Shown here piece by piece: positions 24,011 through 32,290 of a stretch of 41,567 nt of DNA; position 1 is the first letter of the stretch; each line of letters starts with the position of its first letter. The position numbers and the translations under genes are program-made. The notes below the pieces were generated by a model. It was not told the origin of the DNA. It did no database searches and saw nothing but the letters and a program-made list of their open reading frames with translations. Source of the DNA: Gammaproteobacteria bacterium (GTDB taxonomy: Bacteria > Pseudomonadota > Gammaproteobacteria > Thiohalospirales > Thiohalospiraceae); contig JABURT010000094.1 of assembly GCA_014762495.1 (NCBI GenBank), positions 1 through 41,567 of the forward strand. Direction: 5' to 3'.

Positions 24011-24026
24011 TGTGAATTCTTTCACA
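24011..24026. promoter_or_regulatory. CRP/Vfr-type binding site
   Basis: TGTGA-ATTCTT-TCACA is a perfect TGTGA-N6-TCACA palindrome, flanked by A-runs before and T-runs after as in strong E. coli CRP sites. Its centre is about 72 bases before the diguanylate cyclase start and about 117 before the cotransporter start, so it could act on either. Confidence 0.7.
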
Positions 24027-24078
24027 CTTTTTAAAAATTATTCTCGATGCTCAGAATCCCGTATTATCCGCACAATAT

Positions 24079-24104
24079 ACCGTGATGTTTGACACATTCA
24101 CGGT
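24079..24104. promoter_or_regulatory. 26-base inverted repeat before the Na/Pi cotransporter gene
   Basis: ACCGTGA (24079-24085) and TCACGGT (24098-24104) are exact complements, with a TGT/ACA pair inside. It lies 31 bases upstream of the ATG at 24136, as an operator or a leader hairpin would. It does not match the Pho box. Confidence 0.4.
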
Positions 24105-24135
24105 GATTTGAGCAAAAAACGAGAACACGACTGAA

Positions 24136-25761
24136 ATGAACACCCTGAATATCGTTATTACCGCAGCAGGCGGGCTCGGAATATTTCTGCTCGGCCTGGT
24201 CATTATGACCGGTGCCCTGCGTGCCCTGGCCGGCGAGGCCATCCATGCCGCATTAATGCGCTTCACCCATAGCCCCACCAGTGGCGCCATCACCGGCGCG
24301 GTCAGCACCGCCATCCTGCAATCTTCAAGTGCCACCACCGTGGCCGCCATCGGCTTCGTCGGCGCGGGCCTGCTGAGTTTCTCCCAGGCACTGGGGATCA
24401 TTTTCGGCGCCAACGTCGGCACCACTGTCACCGGCTGGTTGGTCACCCTGGTCGGCTTCAAGCTCAAACTGACCACGGTATTGTTGCCCATGGTACTGAT
24501 GGGTGTGCTCATCCACCTCTTTGCCAAAGGACGCTGGCGCCACCTCGGCCTGGCCATCGCCGGATTCGGGCTTATCTTTGTCGGTATCTCCATGTTGCAG
24601 GAGGGCATGCGCGGACTGGAAACGGGGGTCATCGACTATCATCTACCCGACGACAATATTCTCGGTAAACTGCAGCTTGTCGGAATTGGCATCCTGTTCA
24701 CTATTATCACCCAATCTTCGAGCGCCGGTGTCGCCACCACGCTCACCGCCCTCTATGCCGGGACCATCAATTTTCACCAGGCCGCCGCCCTCGTCATCGG
24801 CATGGACATCGGAACCACCTTCACCGCGGCCCTCGCCACGGTGGGTGGCAGTGTGGCCACACGGCGTACCGGGCTGTCTCACGTCTTCTATAACCTGATG
24901 ACCGGGCTCGGCGCCTTCCTCTTTATTACGCCTTATGTCTGGGTCTGGGAGACATATGCGCCTGGCGCCCTGCTGCAAAATTCGGAGCTGGCCCTGGTGG
25001 CCTTTCATACCAGCTTTAATACACTTGGTGTGATTCTGGTGCTGCCCTTTGCCCGCGCCTTTGCCAACATGATGGAGCGCCTGATCCCCGAACAGAGGAT
25101 CGCCCTTACGCGTGGACTCGACGCCTCCCTGCTCAAGGAACCGGGCGTTGCCATCACCGCGACGCATTCTGTGCTGCGCCAGGAATCCACCGCACTAATA
25201 CGCTATCTTAAATGGATGTTGGAGGAAGAGTTTCAGGATCGCCCCTTCCGCATGGCCGAGCTCGAGCAGGCCCTGCAAGAGACCCAGGTTTATATCGACG
25301 ACATTCATTTAAGCCAGGACAAGGGCAGGGATTGGGAACGCCTCTATGCCATCACCCATGCCCTCGATCATATGCACCGGCTACACAACCGCTTTCGCGA
25401 TGAGGAACGTCGGGCCATCGCGAAAAATTCGGAGCATATGATGGAACTCAAGCAATTACTGGACAGCCGCCTGATTGACCTTGTGAATGAGATTGAGGCC
25501 GGTGACTGGGGACTCGCCTCGCAGCGGGCGGAGGAAATGGCGCGAGACATGGACCTCGAGGCCGATGGACTGAGGGATCGGATCATGGCCATGGTCGCCA
25601 GTGACGAGATGGACGTGCCGCTGGCCAATGATTCACTTAAGACCCTGCGCTGGCTCAATCGCATCGGAACCCATATTGCACGCATGTTGTATTATCTGCA
25701 CCAGGCCAGCGAGACACGTGAACAGGTGCAGACGAAACTACAGGCGGAAACGGTTGCCTAA
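24136..25761 (+). CDS. Na/phosphate cotransporter family protein with PhoU-like tail
   Basis: A 541-residue inner-membrane protein of the NptA/YjbB type. Two repeated Na/Pi-cotransporter halves carry the QSSSA signature (TAILQSSSATTVAAIGFVGA near 60 and TIITQSSSAGVATTLTALYA near 195). GANVGTTVTG and GMDIGTTFTAAL follow in their respective halves. A PhoU-like helical domain covers about 345-541. It probably moves phosphate, either uptake with sodium or efflux. The upstream region has a palindrome and a CRP-type site. It appears monocistronic. Confidence 0.9.
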   Translation: MNTLNIVITAAGGLGIFLLGLVIMTGALRALAGEAIHAALMRFTHSPTSGAITGAVSTAILQSSSATTVAAIGFVGAGLLSFSQALGIIFGANVGTTVTGWLVTLVGFKLKLTTVLLPMVLMGVLIHLFAKGRWRHLGLAIAGFGLIFVGISMLQEGMRGLETGVIDYHLPDDNILGKLQLVGIGILFTIITQSSSAGVATTLTALYAGTINFHQAAALVIGMDIGTTFTAALATVGGSVATRRTGLSHVFYNLMTGLGAFLFITPYVWVWETYAPGALLQNSELALVAFHTSFNTLGVILVLPFARAFANMMERLIPEQRIALTRGLDASLLKEPGVAITATHSVLRQESTALIRYLKWMLEEEFQDRPFRMAELEQALQETQVYIDDIHLSQDKGRDWERLYAITHALDHMHRLHNRFRDEERRAIAKNSEHMMELKQLLDSRLIDLVNEIEAGDWGLASQRAEEMARDMDLEADGLRDRIMAMVASDEMDVPLANDSLKTLRWLNRIGTHIARMLYYLHQASETREQVQTKLQAETVA

Positions 25762-25835
25762 GTGATCCAGCGCAATGCGATTGTGCCGCAGACGGTCATA
25801 CTGACAATGAAAGTCCATCCACATTGGAGCCAATC

Positions 25836-26078
25836 ATGCTAGGTGAACACCATCACGACCTGACCCACGAATTTCCGGAATACAAGGACAAGATCCACGA
25901 ACTGAAATCCAGCGACAATCATTTCGCCCGTCTCTACGAGGAATACCAGGAGGTGGACAAAGAGGTGTTTCGCATCGAGGAGGAGATCGAAACCCCTTCG
26001 GACGACTACACAGAAGAATTGAAGAAGAAGCGTTTGCAGCTCAAGGACGAACTCTACGCCATTCTGCAGAAATCTTAG
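25836..26078 (+). CDS. YdcH/DUF465 family small protein
   Basis: An 80-residue helical protein with the DUF465 pattern: MLGEHHHDLTHEFPEYKDKI, then FARLYEEYQEVDKEVFRIEE and a final LKKKRLQLKDELYAIL coiled coil. The family is widespread and of unknown role. The start is placed at 25836 because GGAG stands about eight bases upstream; a TTG at 25824 would overlap this site. Confidence 0.9.
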   Translation: MLGEHHHDLTHEFPEYKDKIHELKSSDNHFARLYEEYQEVDKEVFRIEEEIETPSDDYTEELKKKRLQLKDELYAILQKS

Positions 26079-26116
26079 ACGGTGATGGGGCCGTGTGTCG
26101 GCTCCACATCACCCGC

Positions 26117-26662
26117 TCAGTTCGAGTAGGCCAGCCACAGCAGCACGGGCTCCTCGTCCTCGGCCAGGGTCTCACCCGACAACAGCACCACGCCGTTCCC
26201 CGCCTGCCACTGCTGGATGCGCTCAGCATCGGGTACCGCGGTGTTGGCCCCGCTCATGGGTTCGCCCAGATTACGTATCAATGAGCCATGTAGTTGTTCA
26301 TGATAGGAACGCTGGTAGGCAAGCTTGATGGCGGTCAGATTGTCGGACTTGAAGAAGACACTCATATATTGAGATGGGGTGCCGTTGACGGCCGCCAACG
26401 CCGCATAGCACAGTCGATCTCCGAACTGGCTCTGCTGATCACCGCACTGAAATTCGGCCTCGCCCATACCCTTGACGAATTCTTTCTCACTGATGTCGGC
26501 ATTGAGAGTTCGATAATCGAGTTGAACCTCGGGCGTCCCGCCCAGTTTCAACAGGAAGGTGTCCGAAATACGCTGTCCCTCGTCACTAAACAGAAACCAC
26601 AGCAGGGGACCAAACAGTGCGCCCAACAGCAGTAATCGTATGTAGATCTGGTTTACCGTCAT
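26117..26662 (-). CDS. Membrane-anchored protein of unknown function
   Basis: A 181-residue protein with one N-terminal hydrophobic segment (about residues 7-25, IYIRLLLLGALFGPLLWFLF) and a periplasmic domain. Two cysteines (FQCGDQQSQFGDRLCYAAL) could form a disulfide. It also has SVFFKSDNLTAIKLAYQRSY and a beta-rich C-terminus, GVVLLSGETLAEDEEPVLLW. It is not recognised. It lies between the convergent YdcH-type gene and the divergent CPBP protease gene, with about 80 bases to the latter. Confidence 0.7.
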   Translation of the reverse strand: MTVNQIYIRLLLLGALFGPLLWFLFSDEGQRISDTFLLKLGGTPEVQLDYRTLNADISEKEFVKGMGEAEFQCGDQQSQFGDRLCYAALAAVNGTPSQYMSVFFKSDNLTAIKLAYQRSYHEQLHGSLIRNLGEPMSGANTAVPDAERIQQWQAGNGVVLLSGETLAEDEEPVLLWLAYSN

Positions 26663-26744
26663 ATCTTCGCGTCTTCCCTATCGTATTGGCGGGCGGGACC
26701 CATATTGATTAAAGTAAGCGCACTATAGCACGAGCAAGGGGGCA

Positions 26745-27650
26745 ATGATGCGCAATGATATGACACGCCAATTCCTGATCTGGACTTTCTCGACCAGTTA
26801 CCTGGTCGGCTTCATCTTCTTCTATCTCGCGCGATTCACCGACATCTTCGTCCATACACCCAGCCTGGCCATGTTCATCCTCATCTTTTATATGTGGATC
26901 CCGGCACTGGTCTCCCTCGTGCTCATCAAACATATCCATGGTGAACGGCTGGCCGACTATGGCCTCCGATTTCGCCTGAACCGCGGCTGGATCGGGGCGT
27001 GGGTATTCCCTCTGCTGACCGGTTTTCTCACCATTGGCGTCTGCCTGGTGCTGGGAATCGGGGTATGGGACCCGGATTTCAGTGCCTTCCTCGCCGATCT
27101 ACAGACGCAGATGGATCCGCAGGAGTTCGAGCAGGCGCGTGCCCAGCTTGAGGGTATCAGCCTGCCACTTATGGCTGCCATGGTGGTGCTGCAGGGCATT
27201 ATCGCCGGCACCACTATCAACGCCCTCGCCGCCTTCGGTGAAGAGATGGGCTGGCGCGGACTGCTCTATACCCGGCTGCGCCCCATGGGTTTCTGGCGCG
27301 CCAACCTGCTCATCGGCCTCATCTGGGGCCTGTGGCATGCGCCCATTATCGCCGCCGGTCATAACTTTCCCGAGTACCCTGTGCTCGGAATCCTTGTTAT
27401 GACGATCGGCACCATCGCCCTCTCGCCACTCATCGGTTACGTACGCGAGCGCTCGGGCAGCGTTATCGCCGCAGCCATCTATCATGGTGTCTTCAATGCC
27501 TCGGCCAGTGTCTCCATTATGATGATCGCCGATGCACCCAATCTCCTGCGCAGTCCCCTGGGTGTGGGTGGTATCATTGCCATGGCCCTGCTCATCGGCT
27601 TGAGCGTCCTGCTGCTGGGTATGGGCCGAGAGAAAACAAGCAACGAGTAA
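26745..27650 (+). CDS. CPBP-family intramembrane metalloprotease
   Basis: A 301-residue protein with about eight hydrophobic helices and the CPBP/ABI catalytic motifs: EEMGWRG (Glu-Glu-x3-Arg), then GLIWGLWHAPII with the first His, and IYHGVFNAS with the second His and Asn. These residues bind zinc within the membrane. Substrates of most bacterial members are unknown. AAGGGGG precedes the start; two ATGs in a row (26745, 26748) are possible. It is the first gene of a tight same-strand cluster, two bases before the next gene. Confidence 0.92.
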   Translation: MMRNDMTRQFLIWTFSTSYLVGFIFFYLARFTDIFVHTPSLAMFILIFYMWIPALVSLVLIKHIHGERLADYGLRFRLNRGWIGAWVFPLLTGFLTIGVCLVLGIGVWDPDFSAFLADLQTQMDPQEFEQARAQLEGISLPLMAAMVVLQGIIAGTTINALAAFGEEMGWRGLLYTRLRPMGFWRANLLIGLIWGLWHAPIIAAGHNFPEYPVLGILVMTIGTIALSPLIGYVRERSGSVIAAAIYHGVFNASASVSIMMIADAPNLLRSPLGVGGIIAMALLIGLSVLLLGMGREKTSNE

Positions 27651-27652
27651 AC

Positions 27653-28030
27653 ATGCCAAAGACGATCTTTTCCATCATCGAATCGCCGGTCCATCCCAAC
27701 TTTTCCGACCTGTATGGTCGCCTGGGCCACACTGAAATCCGCATCGAGTCGATGCGCAAGGCGATTTCGCAACTGCGCAAGGACACCCCCGACATTGTGG
27801 TGGCGGAGTTCTTTTACGGCTACGGCAACAACTACGCCGGCATCAACATCTCCAATGTCGATGTGTTCCTGTTAAGTCTGCGCAAGTACACCGAGGATGC
27901 CCGTGTCATCCTGTTTGTAGACAAGAGCGAGCGCCAGTACGTCGACAAGCTCAATGAGGAATATCCCATCCACGCCGTGCTTACACATCCCGTCAACGAG
28001 GCGGAGATGGAACGGGCGCTACAGGACTGA
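27653..28030 (+). CDS. Conserved-looking 125-residue protein of unknown function
   Basis: A soluble protein with an alternating helix and strand pattern like a response-regulator receiver: DIVVAEFFYGYGNNYAGINI, VDVFLLSLRKY, ARVILFVDKSERQYVDKLNE, IHAVLTHPVNEAEMERALQD. However, the phosphoacceptor site and the acidic pocket are not apparent. I do not recognise a family. Spacing of two bases to the CPBP gene and eleven to the GIY-YIG gene places it in one operon. Confidence 0.75.
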   Translation: MPKTIFSIIESPVHPNFSDLYGRLGHTEIRIESMRKAISQLRKDTPDIVVAEFFYGYGNNYAGINISNVDVFLLSLRKYTEDARVILFVDKSERQYVDKLNEEYPIHAVLTHPVNEAEMERALQD

Positions 28031-28041
28031 CGGCTGCGCTC

Positions 28042-28311
28042 ATGTGGTACGTCTATATCCTCAAGTGCGCTGACGACAGCCTTTATACCGGCATCACCGT
28101 CGATCTGGCGCGTCGACTTGATGAGCACAACGGCAACAAGTCGCTGGGGGCACGTTATACCCGTAGCCGCAGACCTGTTACACTCGCCTACAGCGAAACG
28201 GCCGACTCACGCGCCACCGCCGCGACACGCGAGGCGGCAATCAAGAAGCTGAACCGCCGGCAAAAAGAACAACTGATCGAGGAATACCGAGCCCATGCAC
28301 TGGAACGCTGA
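28042..28311 (+). CDS. GIY-YIG domain protein (YhbQ type)
   Basis: An 89-residue stand-alone GIY-YIG nuclease-fold protein: MWYVYILKCADDSLYTGIT opens with the YVYIL and YTG strands, followed by RRLDEHN, GARYTRSRRPVTL, and a lysine-rich C-terminal helix AAIKKLNRRQKEQLIEEY. It is the YhbQ/UPF0213 type. The biological substrate of this group is not settled. It overlaps the lgt gene by 17 bases. Confidence 0.92.
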   Translation: MWYVYILKCADDSLYTGITVDLARRLDEHNGNKSLGARYTRSRRPVTLAYSETADSRATAATREAAIKKLNRRQKEQLIEEYRAHALER

Positions 28312-29071
28312 TCCCATCATGATCCAATTCGGCTCCTTCGCCATTCGCTGGTATGGAGTTCTCTTCGCCGCAGCCTTTCTCTCCGGCATCTACATCATGC
28401 GCAAGATATATCAAAGAGAAGGCCATAAAACGGATAAGCTGGATGATCTGCTTATATACATGATGGTAGGCACCATCATCGGCGCGCGTCTGGGCCATGT
28501 ACTGTTCTACGAACCGGGCTATTATTTCAGCCATCCGCTGGCCATCCTCAAGATATGGGAGGGCGGTCTGGCCAGCCACGGCGGCACCGTCGGCATACTC
28601 GCGGCAGTCTACCTCTACAGCCGCAAGTACAGCGAAGGTGGCTTTCTATGGTTAATGGACCGCCTTAGCCTGCCCATTGCGCTGGGGGCAGCCTTCATCC
28701 GCCTGGGCAACTTCTTCAATTCGGAGATCGTGGGCACCCCCACCAGCTTGCCATGGGGCATCATCTTCGAACGCATCGGCCCCGATCCACGTCATCCGGT
28801 GCAGCTTTACGAGTCCATTACCTATCTCACCACCTTCGTGGTTCTGGTGATGGCCTACCGACGCTTTAGCGGCAAGTGGAAGGATGGCGCCCTGTTCGGT
28901 CTGCTGCTCACGGTGATCTTTGGTGCGCGCATCCTGCTCGAATTCGTCAAGACGCGGCAGGCGGCCTACGGCCACGACTTCTGGCTCAGCGTCGGCCAGT
29001 GGTTGAGTATCCCCTTCGTGATCCTTGGCATCTTTCTCATGGTGCGCGCCTTTCGTACGCAGCAGTCCTGA
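28295..29071 (+). CDS. lgt: Prolipoprotein diacylglyceryl transferase
   Basis: Transfers diacylglycerol from phosphatidylglycerol to the lipobox cysteine of prolipoproteins at the inner membrane. The 258-residue protein has about seven membrane segments and the family motifs GARLGHVLFYEP, GGLASHGGTVG and the Lgt signature RLGNFFNSEIVGTPT with PWGIIFE and HPVQLYE. It starts within the GIY-YIG gene (17-base overlap). Its stop lies three bases from the stop of the convergent kinase gene, with no terminator between. Confidence 0.97.
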   Translation: MHWNADPIMIQFGSFAIRWYGVLFAAAFLSGIYIMRKIYQREGHKTDKLDDLLIYMMVGTIIGARLGHVLFYEPGYYFSHPLAILKIWEGGLASHGGTVGILAAVYLYSRKYSEGGFLWLMDRLSLPIALGAAFIRLGNFFNSEIVGTPTSLPWGIIFERIGPDPRHPVQLYESITYLTTFVVLVMAYRRFSGKWKDGALFGLLLTVIFGARILLEFVKTRQAAYGHDFWLSVGQWLSIPFVILGIFLMVRAFRTQQS

Positions 29072-29074
29072 TTC

Positions 29075-31276
29075 CTATACGGCGGGAAAGCGAACCCAGA
29101 AGTGACTGCCCCTTCCGAGTTCGCTTTCAATGCCAATTTCTCCACCCATCAGTTGAACCAGGCTTTGGCTCAGGGCCAGTCCGATCCCGGTGCCATCTAT
29201 ATTCACCTCCGGATTGTAGATACGCTCGAAGGGCTGAAACACACGCTCCATATCCTCTTCTCGGATACCGATACCGGTGTCGATGACGGAAATTTTCACC
29301 ATACCGTCCTGCTCGAGCACGGCCTGACAACTCACAGAGCCTCCCTTACGGTTGTACTTGATGGCATTGGTCAATAAGTTGATAAGCACCTGCTTGATAC
29401 GCAGATGATCGGTTAGTATTCGCAGCTCATCGGCCGCAAGATTGTTATCCACCTTGATCCCGTGTTGTTCGGCAATCGTCTGCGTCACACTCAGGCACTC
29501 GTTCACCACAGCCCGTACATCGACCCGCGTCATGGCAAAATTCATTTCCCTGGATTCAATCTTGGCGATATCGAGGACCTCATCAATCAATGCAAGCAAG
29601 TGATGGCCGGCTTTCATACACTCTGCCACATATATCTTCTGGTCACTGCTCAGCGTATCGCGCTCGCTCTCCAATAGCTGACCAAAACCCAGTAGCGCGT
29701 TGAGCGGGGTGCGCAACTCGTGACTCATACGTGAGAGGAACTCATTCTTGGCCTGGTTTTTTTGTCGCTCCTGCTTCACTTCCAGTTGCTGGGTAATGTC
29801 CTCGGCAATCCCGACCAGGCGATAAATCTCACCCTGTTCATCACAGACAGGAAAGGCTCGGTCACGAATCCAGAATGTGCTTCCGTTGGTATGCTGAACA
29901 CGATAGGTCTGGTCGTAGTCACCGATAGGCTGCCTGGGGAGGGCATCGATCACGGACTGTCGATCTTCCTCGTGTATACCCTGAAGAAACCTGAGCGGTT
30001 CACGGTATAACTCCGTGACTGAATAGCCCCAAATCCTCTCAAACGCGGGACTAACATAGATATTGATATCGGTCCTGGGGTCCCGCACCCAGAAGACCTC
30101 ATTGATGTGCTCGGCCAACTGGCGAAATATCTCCTCGCTGTTCCGTAGACTCTCCATGGCCAGCTTGGCCTGGGTGATGTCAGAAGTGGAATGGACCATA
30201 CCGATATTCAACTGATTCGCCATGACCGGTGCCAGGCTGATTCGCATCCATTTTTGCTGATGCGTATTAAAGAGCTCATAGCCCTCCAGTGCTTCGCCAT
30301 TTTCAATGTGCTGGCAAACGACACAGTCACGGCTATTCACCTGGGTATTGTGAAACAAGTCGTGGCAATGCCTATCCATGACGCGGTTTATATCGAGCCC
30401 CAGGAATTGGTATACCGCTTTATTGACCTGTGAAATCCTGCCCTGGCTATCGACTACCACGATCGGATCGGGAATCGCGTCATAGGTGCTCGTGGTCCTC
30501 GACATGAGTTGATAGGGTTCGGTGAGTGCGGAGCGAACAATGGCCACGAAGATGAGCCAAAAAGAGATGAACTTGAGGATATGTCCACTGACAATGGCAA
30601 GGTCATCTAACGAGACGTAGGATGTAAACACCAGTTCCGCCAGCATTGTCACCATCATGGCCGCCACCATGAGGCCGAAAAGGCTGAGTTCAAGGTAGTG
30701 ACGCATGCGGCTAATCATCGCAATCGCCAGGCTGGTGAGGGCGATAATTACATATTCGCTATAGACCTTGAACGGTGTGAGCCCCTCTCCCTCGATAAAA
30801 GTATCCGGAAACCGACCCAAATAGATTAGATAAAGTAGGACAACTACTACCAGGCCATAAGCATGGAAGATCCCCTGTCGATGAAAGGATCGGACGAAAA
30901 ATAAAGGCGCGACAAGCAGTGTCAATGCCTCCATATAACGTGTGGCGATCCATATCTGAATGGAGATGTTGGCGGAAATTTGCGGGAAGATCCCCATCTC
31001 CTTGTAGGTGAGGGTATGCGCCAGGTCCATGGTCCCTATCCAGAAATAGGCGATGCCCAGAAACAGTACAAAATTATTCTGCAGGAAACGGTGGGTGAAC
31101 CAGGCCACCATGAACATGGTGTAGGCGATGAGGATCGCGAACAGCTCAGCTAGTGTATGAAACAGCAAATAGCCGCCGAACAGCGAGAGTAATAACAAGC
31201 CGATCAACAGCAAGGGTGACACAGCATGGACAGTAAAGCTGCGCATGTCGCTTGACAGGTATTGTGGTCCAAACAT
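29075..31276 (-). CDS. MASE3-PAS-PAS sensor histidine kinase
   Basis: A 733-residue hybrid-less kinase. The N-terminal MASE3 membrane sensor has about eight helices (residues 15-250; FHTLAELFAILIAYTMFMVA, FLGIAYFWIGTMDLAHTLTY). Two PAS domains follow (about 255-370 and 380-500, the second with a PAC segment YRLVGIAEDITQQ). Next come HisKA with His near 518 (SRMSHELRTPLNALLG), and HATPase with the N-box LINLLTNAIKYN and VIDTGIGI and GTGIGLALS. The first PAS contains two Cys-bearing stretches (HCHDLF, DCVVCQH) that could bind metal or haem. No receiver or cognate regulator gene is adjacent. AAGGAA precedes the start. Confidence 0.93.
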   Translation of the reverse strand: MFGPQYLSSDMRSFTVHAVSPLLLIGLLLLSLFGGYLLFHTLAELFAILIAYTMFMVAWFTHRFLQNNFVLFLGIAYFWIGTMDLAHTLTYKEMGIFPQISANISIQIWIATRYMEALTLLVAPLFFVRSFHRQGIFHAYGLVVVVLLYLIYLGRFPDTFIEGEGLTPFKVYSEYVIIALTSLAIAMISRMRHYLELSLFGLMVAAMMVTMLAELVFTSYVSLDDLAIVSGHILKFISFWLIFVAIVRSALTEPYQLMSRTTSTYDAIPDPIVVVDSQGRISQVNKAVYQFLGLDINRVMDRHCHDLFHNTQVNSRDCVVCQHIENGEALEGYELFNTHQQKWMRISLAPVMANQLNIGMVHSTSDITQAKLAMESLRNSEEIFRQLAEHINEVFWVRDPRTDINIYVSPAFERIWGYSVTELYREPLRFLQGIHEEDRQSVIDALPRQPIGDYDQTYRVQHTNGSTFWIRDRAFPVCDEQGEIYRLVGIAEDITQQLEVKQERQKNQAKNEFLSRMSHELRTPLNALLGFGQLLESERDTLSSDQKIYVAECMKAGHHLLALIDEVLDIAKIESREMNFAMTRVDVRAVVNECLSVTQTIAEQHGIKVDNNLAADELRILTDHLRIKQVLINLLTNAIKYNRKGGSVSCQAVLEQDGMVKISVIDTGIGIREEDMERVFQPFERIYNPEVNIDGTGIGLALSQSLVQLMGGEIGIESELGRGSHFWVRFPAV

Positions 31277-31479
31277 TGAAATTCAGTTCCTTCTTATAAA
31301 GTCAGCGCAAGCTGTTGTGTCTTATTAGTTTTTTGCTATTCGATTCTATTGCGAAGCATGGGCCGACAACAACACTCAAGTTTGGGCCAGTGCCAAATAT
31401 GTAACGAATTTCTACCAAAATTATCGAAAATATCCCGATTACGATAAAATCCCCGGTTTCCCATACACCGGGCCAAGAT

Positions 31480-32154
31480 ATGACAAGAAAGGAACTGATT
31501 CAGGGATTTCGCGCCCTCGCGCTAGATCTACAGGGTGTGGACATAGATGTTTATGACACCTATGGTCGAGACCCGCTGGAACCGGTCATCGGCGAGGGCA
31601 ATCCCGATTCGCCCATCGCCTTCTTCGGTCGCGACCCCGGACGTGACGAGGTGCAATACCACATGCCCTTCATCGGCGCCGGCGGCCAGAAGGTGCGCAC
31701 CACTCTATATAAGCATTTACACAAGCGGGTGATGCCCGACTTCGAGGCCTCGGTGCAGGTGGGCAGCCATTTCTTCTGGGCCAATACCTGTCCGTACAAA
31801 CCGGTGGGCAACAAGGCCTGGTCGATGAAGGTGAAAAAACAGTTCCAGCCGCTGGTGGCCGACCTGCTTGTGCATCTATGGCACGGCAGGCACATCATCA
31901 CCCTCGGCCGTGAGGCCTTTCTCTGGTTCGCCATCAACCAGGACAAGTCGGTCAAACAACAGCTGGAGACCTTCTGGGAGACCGAGGACCGCTTCGAACA
32001 ATCGACCGAGATCACCCTCATCGCCCGCGACGGCACCAGCCGCAAGGTGAAGATCCATCCCCTGCCCCATCCCTCGCCGCTCAACGCCACCTGGTACAAG
32101 CGCTTTCCCGATCTGCTCGCGGCGCGCCTTCAGCAACTCAAGGTGAAAGTGTAG
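31480..32154 (+). CDS. Uracil-DNA-glycosylase-like protein
   Basis: A 224-residue protein of the UDG superfamily: AFFGRDPGRDEVQYHMPFIG resembles the GExPG motif I region, followed by GAGGQKVR, WANTCPYKP and the C-terminal motif LPHPSPLNATWYK (HPSP). Unlike family 4 and 5 enzymes it has a single cysteine, so no iron-sulfur cluster is expected. It may excise uracil or another base, or belong to a poorly studied branch. It is monocistronic and convergent with the lipoprotein gene at 32291; a terminator separates them. Confidence 0.85.
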   Translation: MTRKELIQGFRALALDLQGVDIDVYDTYGRDPLEPVIGEGNPDSPIAFFGRDPGRDEVQYHMPFIGAGGQKVRTTLYKHLHKRVMPDFEASVQVGSHFFWANTCPYKPVGNKAWSMKVKKQFQPLVADLLVHLWHGRHIITLGREAFLWFAINQDKSVKQQLETFWETEDRFEQSTEITLIARDGTSRKVKIHPLPHPSPLNATWYKRFPDLLAARLQQLKVKV

Positions 32155-32244
32155 AGCGGGTACTTGTCTCAAATGACAAGGTTCAGATCCGCCACTTTGC
32201 AATACGCCCGAAAAGTCGTGTATTTCAACGAATCACTCCCGCAT

Positions 32245-32268
32245 AAAAAGGGGCCTCGCGGCCCCTAC
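32245..32268 (-). terminator. Rho-independent terminator of the EF-hand lipoprotein gene
   Basis: On the minus strand GGGGCC, a GCGA loop and GGCCCC are followed by TTTTT. It lies just after the stop of the gene at 32291 and also separates it from the convergent UDG-like gene. Confidence 0.88.
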
Positions 32269-32290
32269 ATTACTGCTATTGGAATGACAT

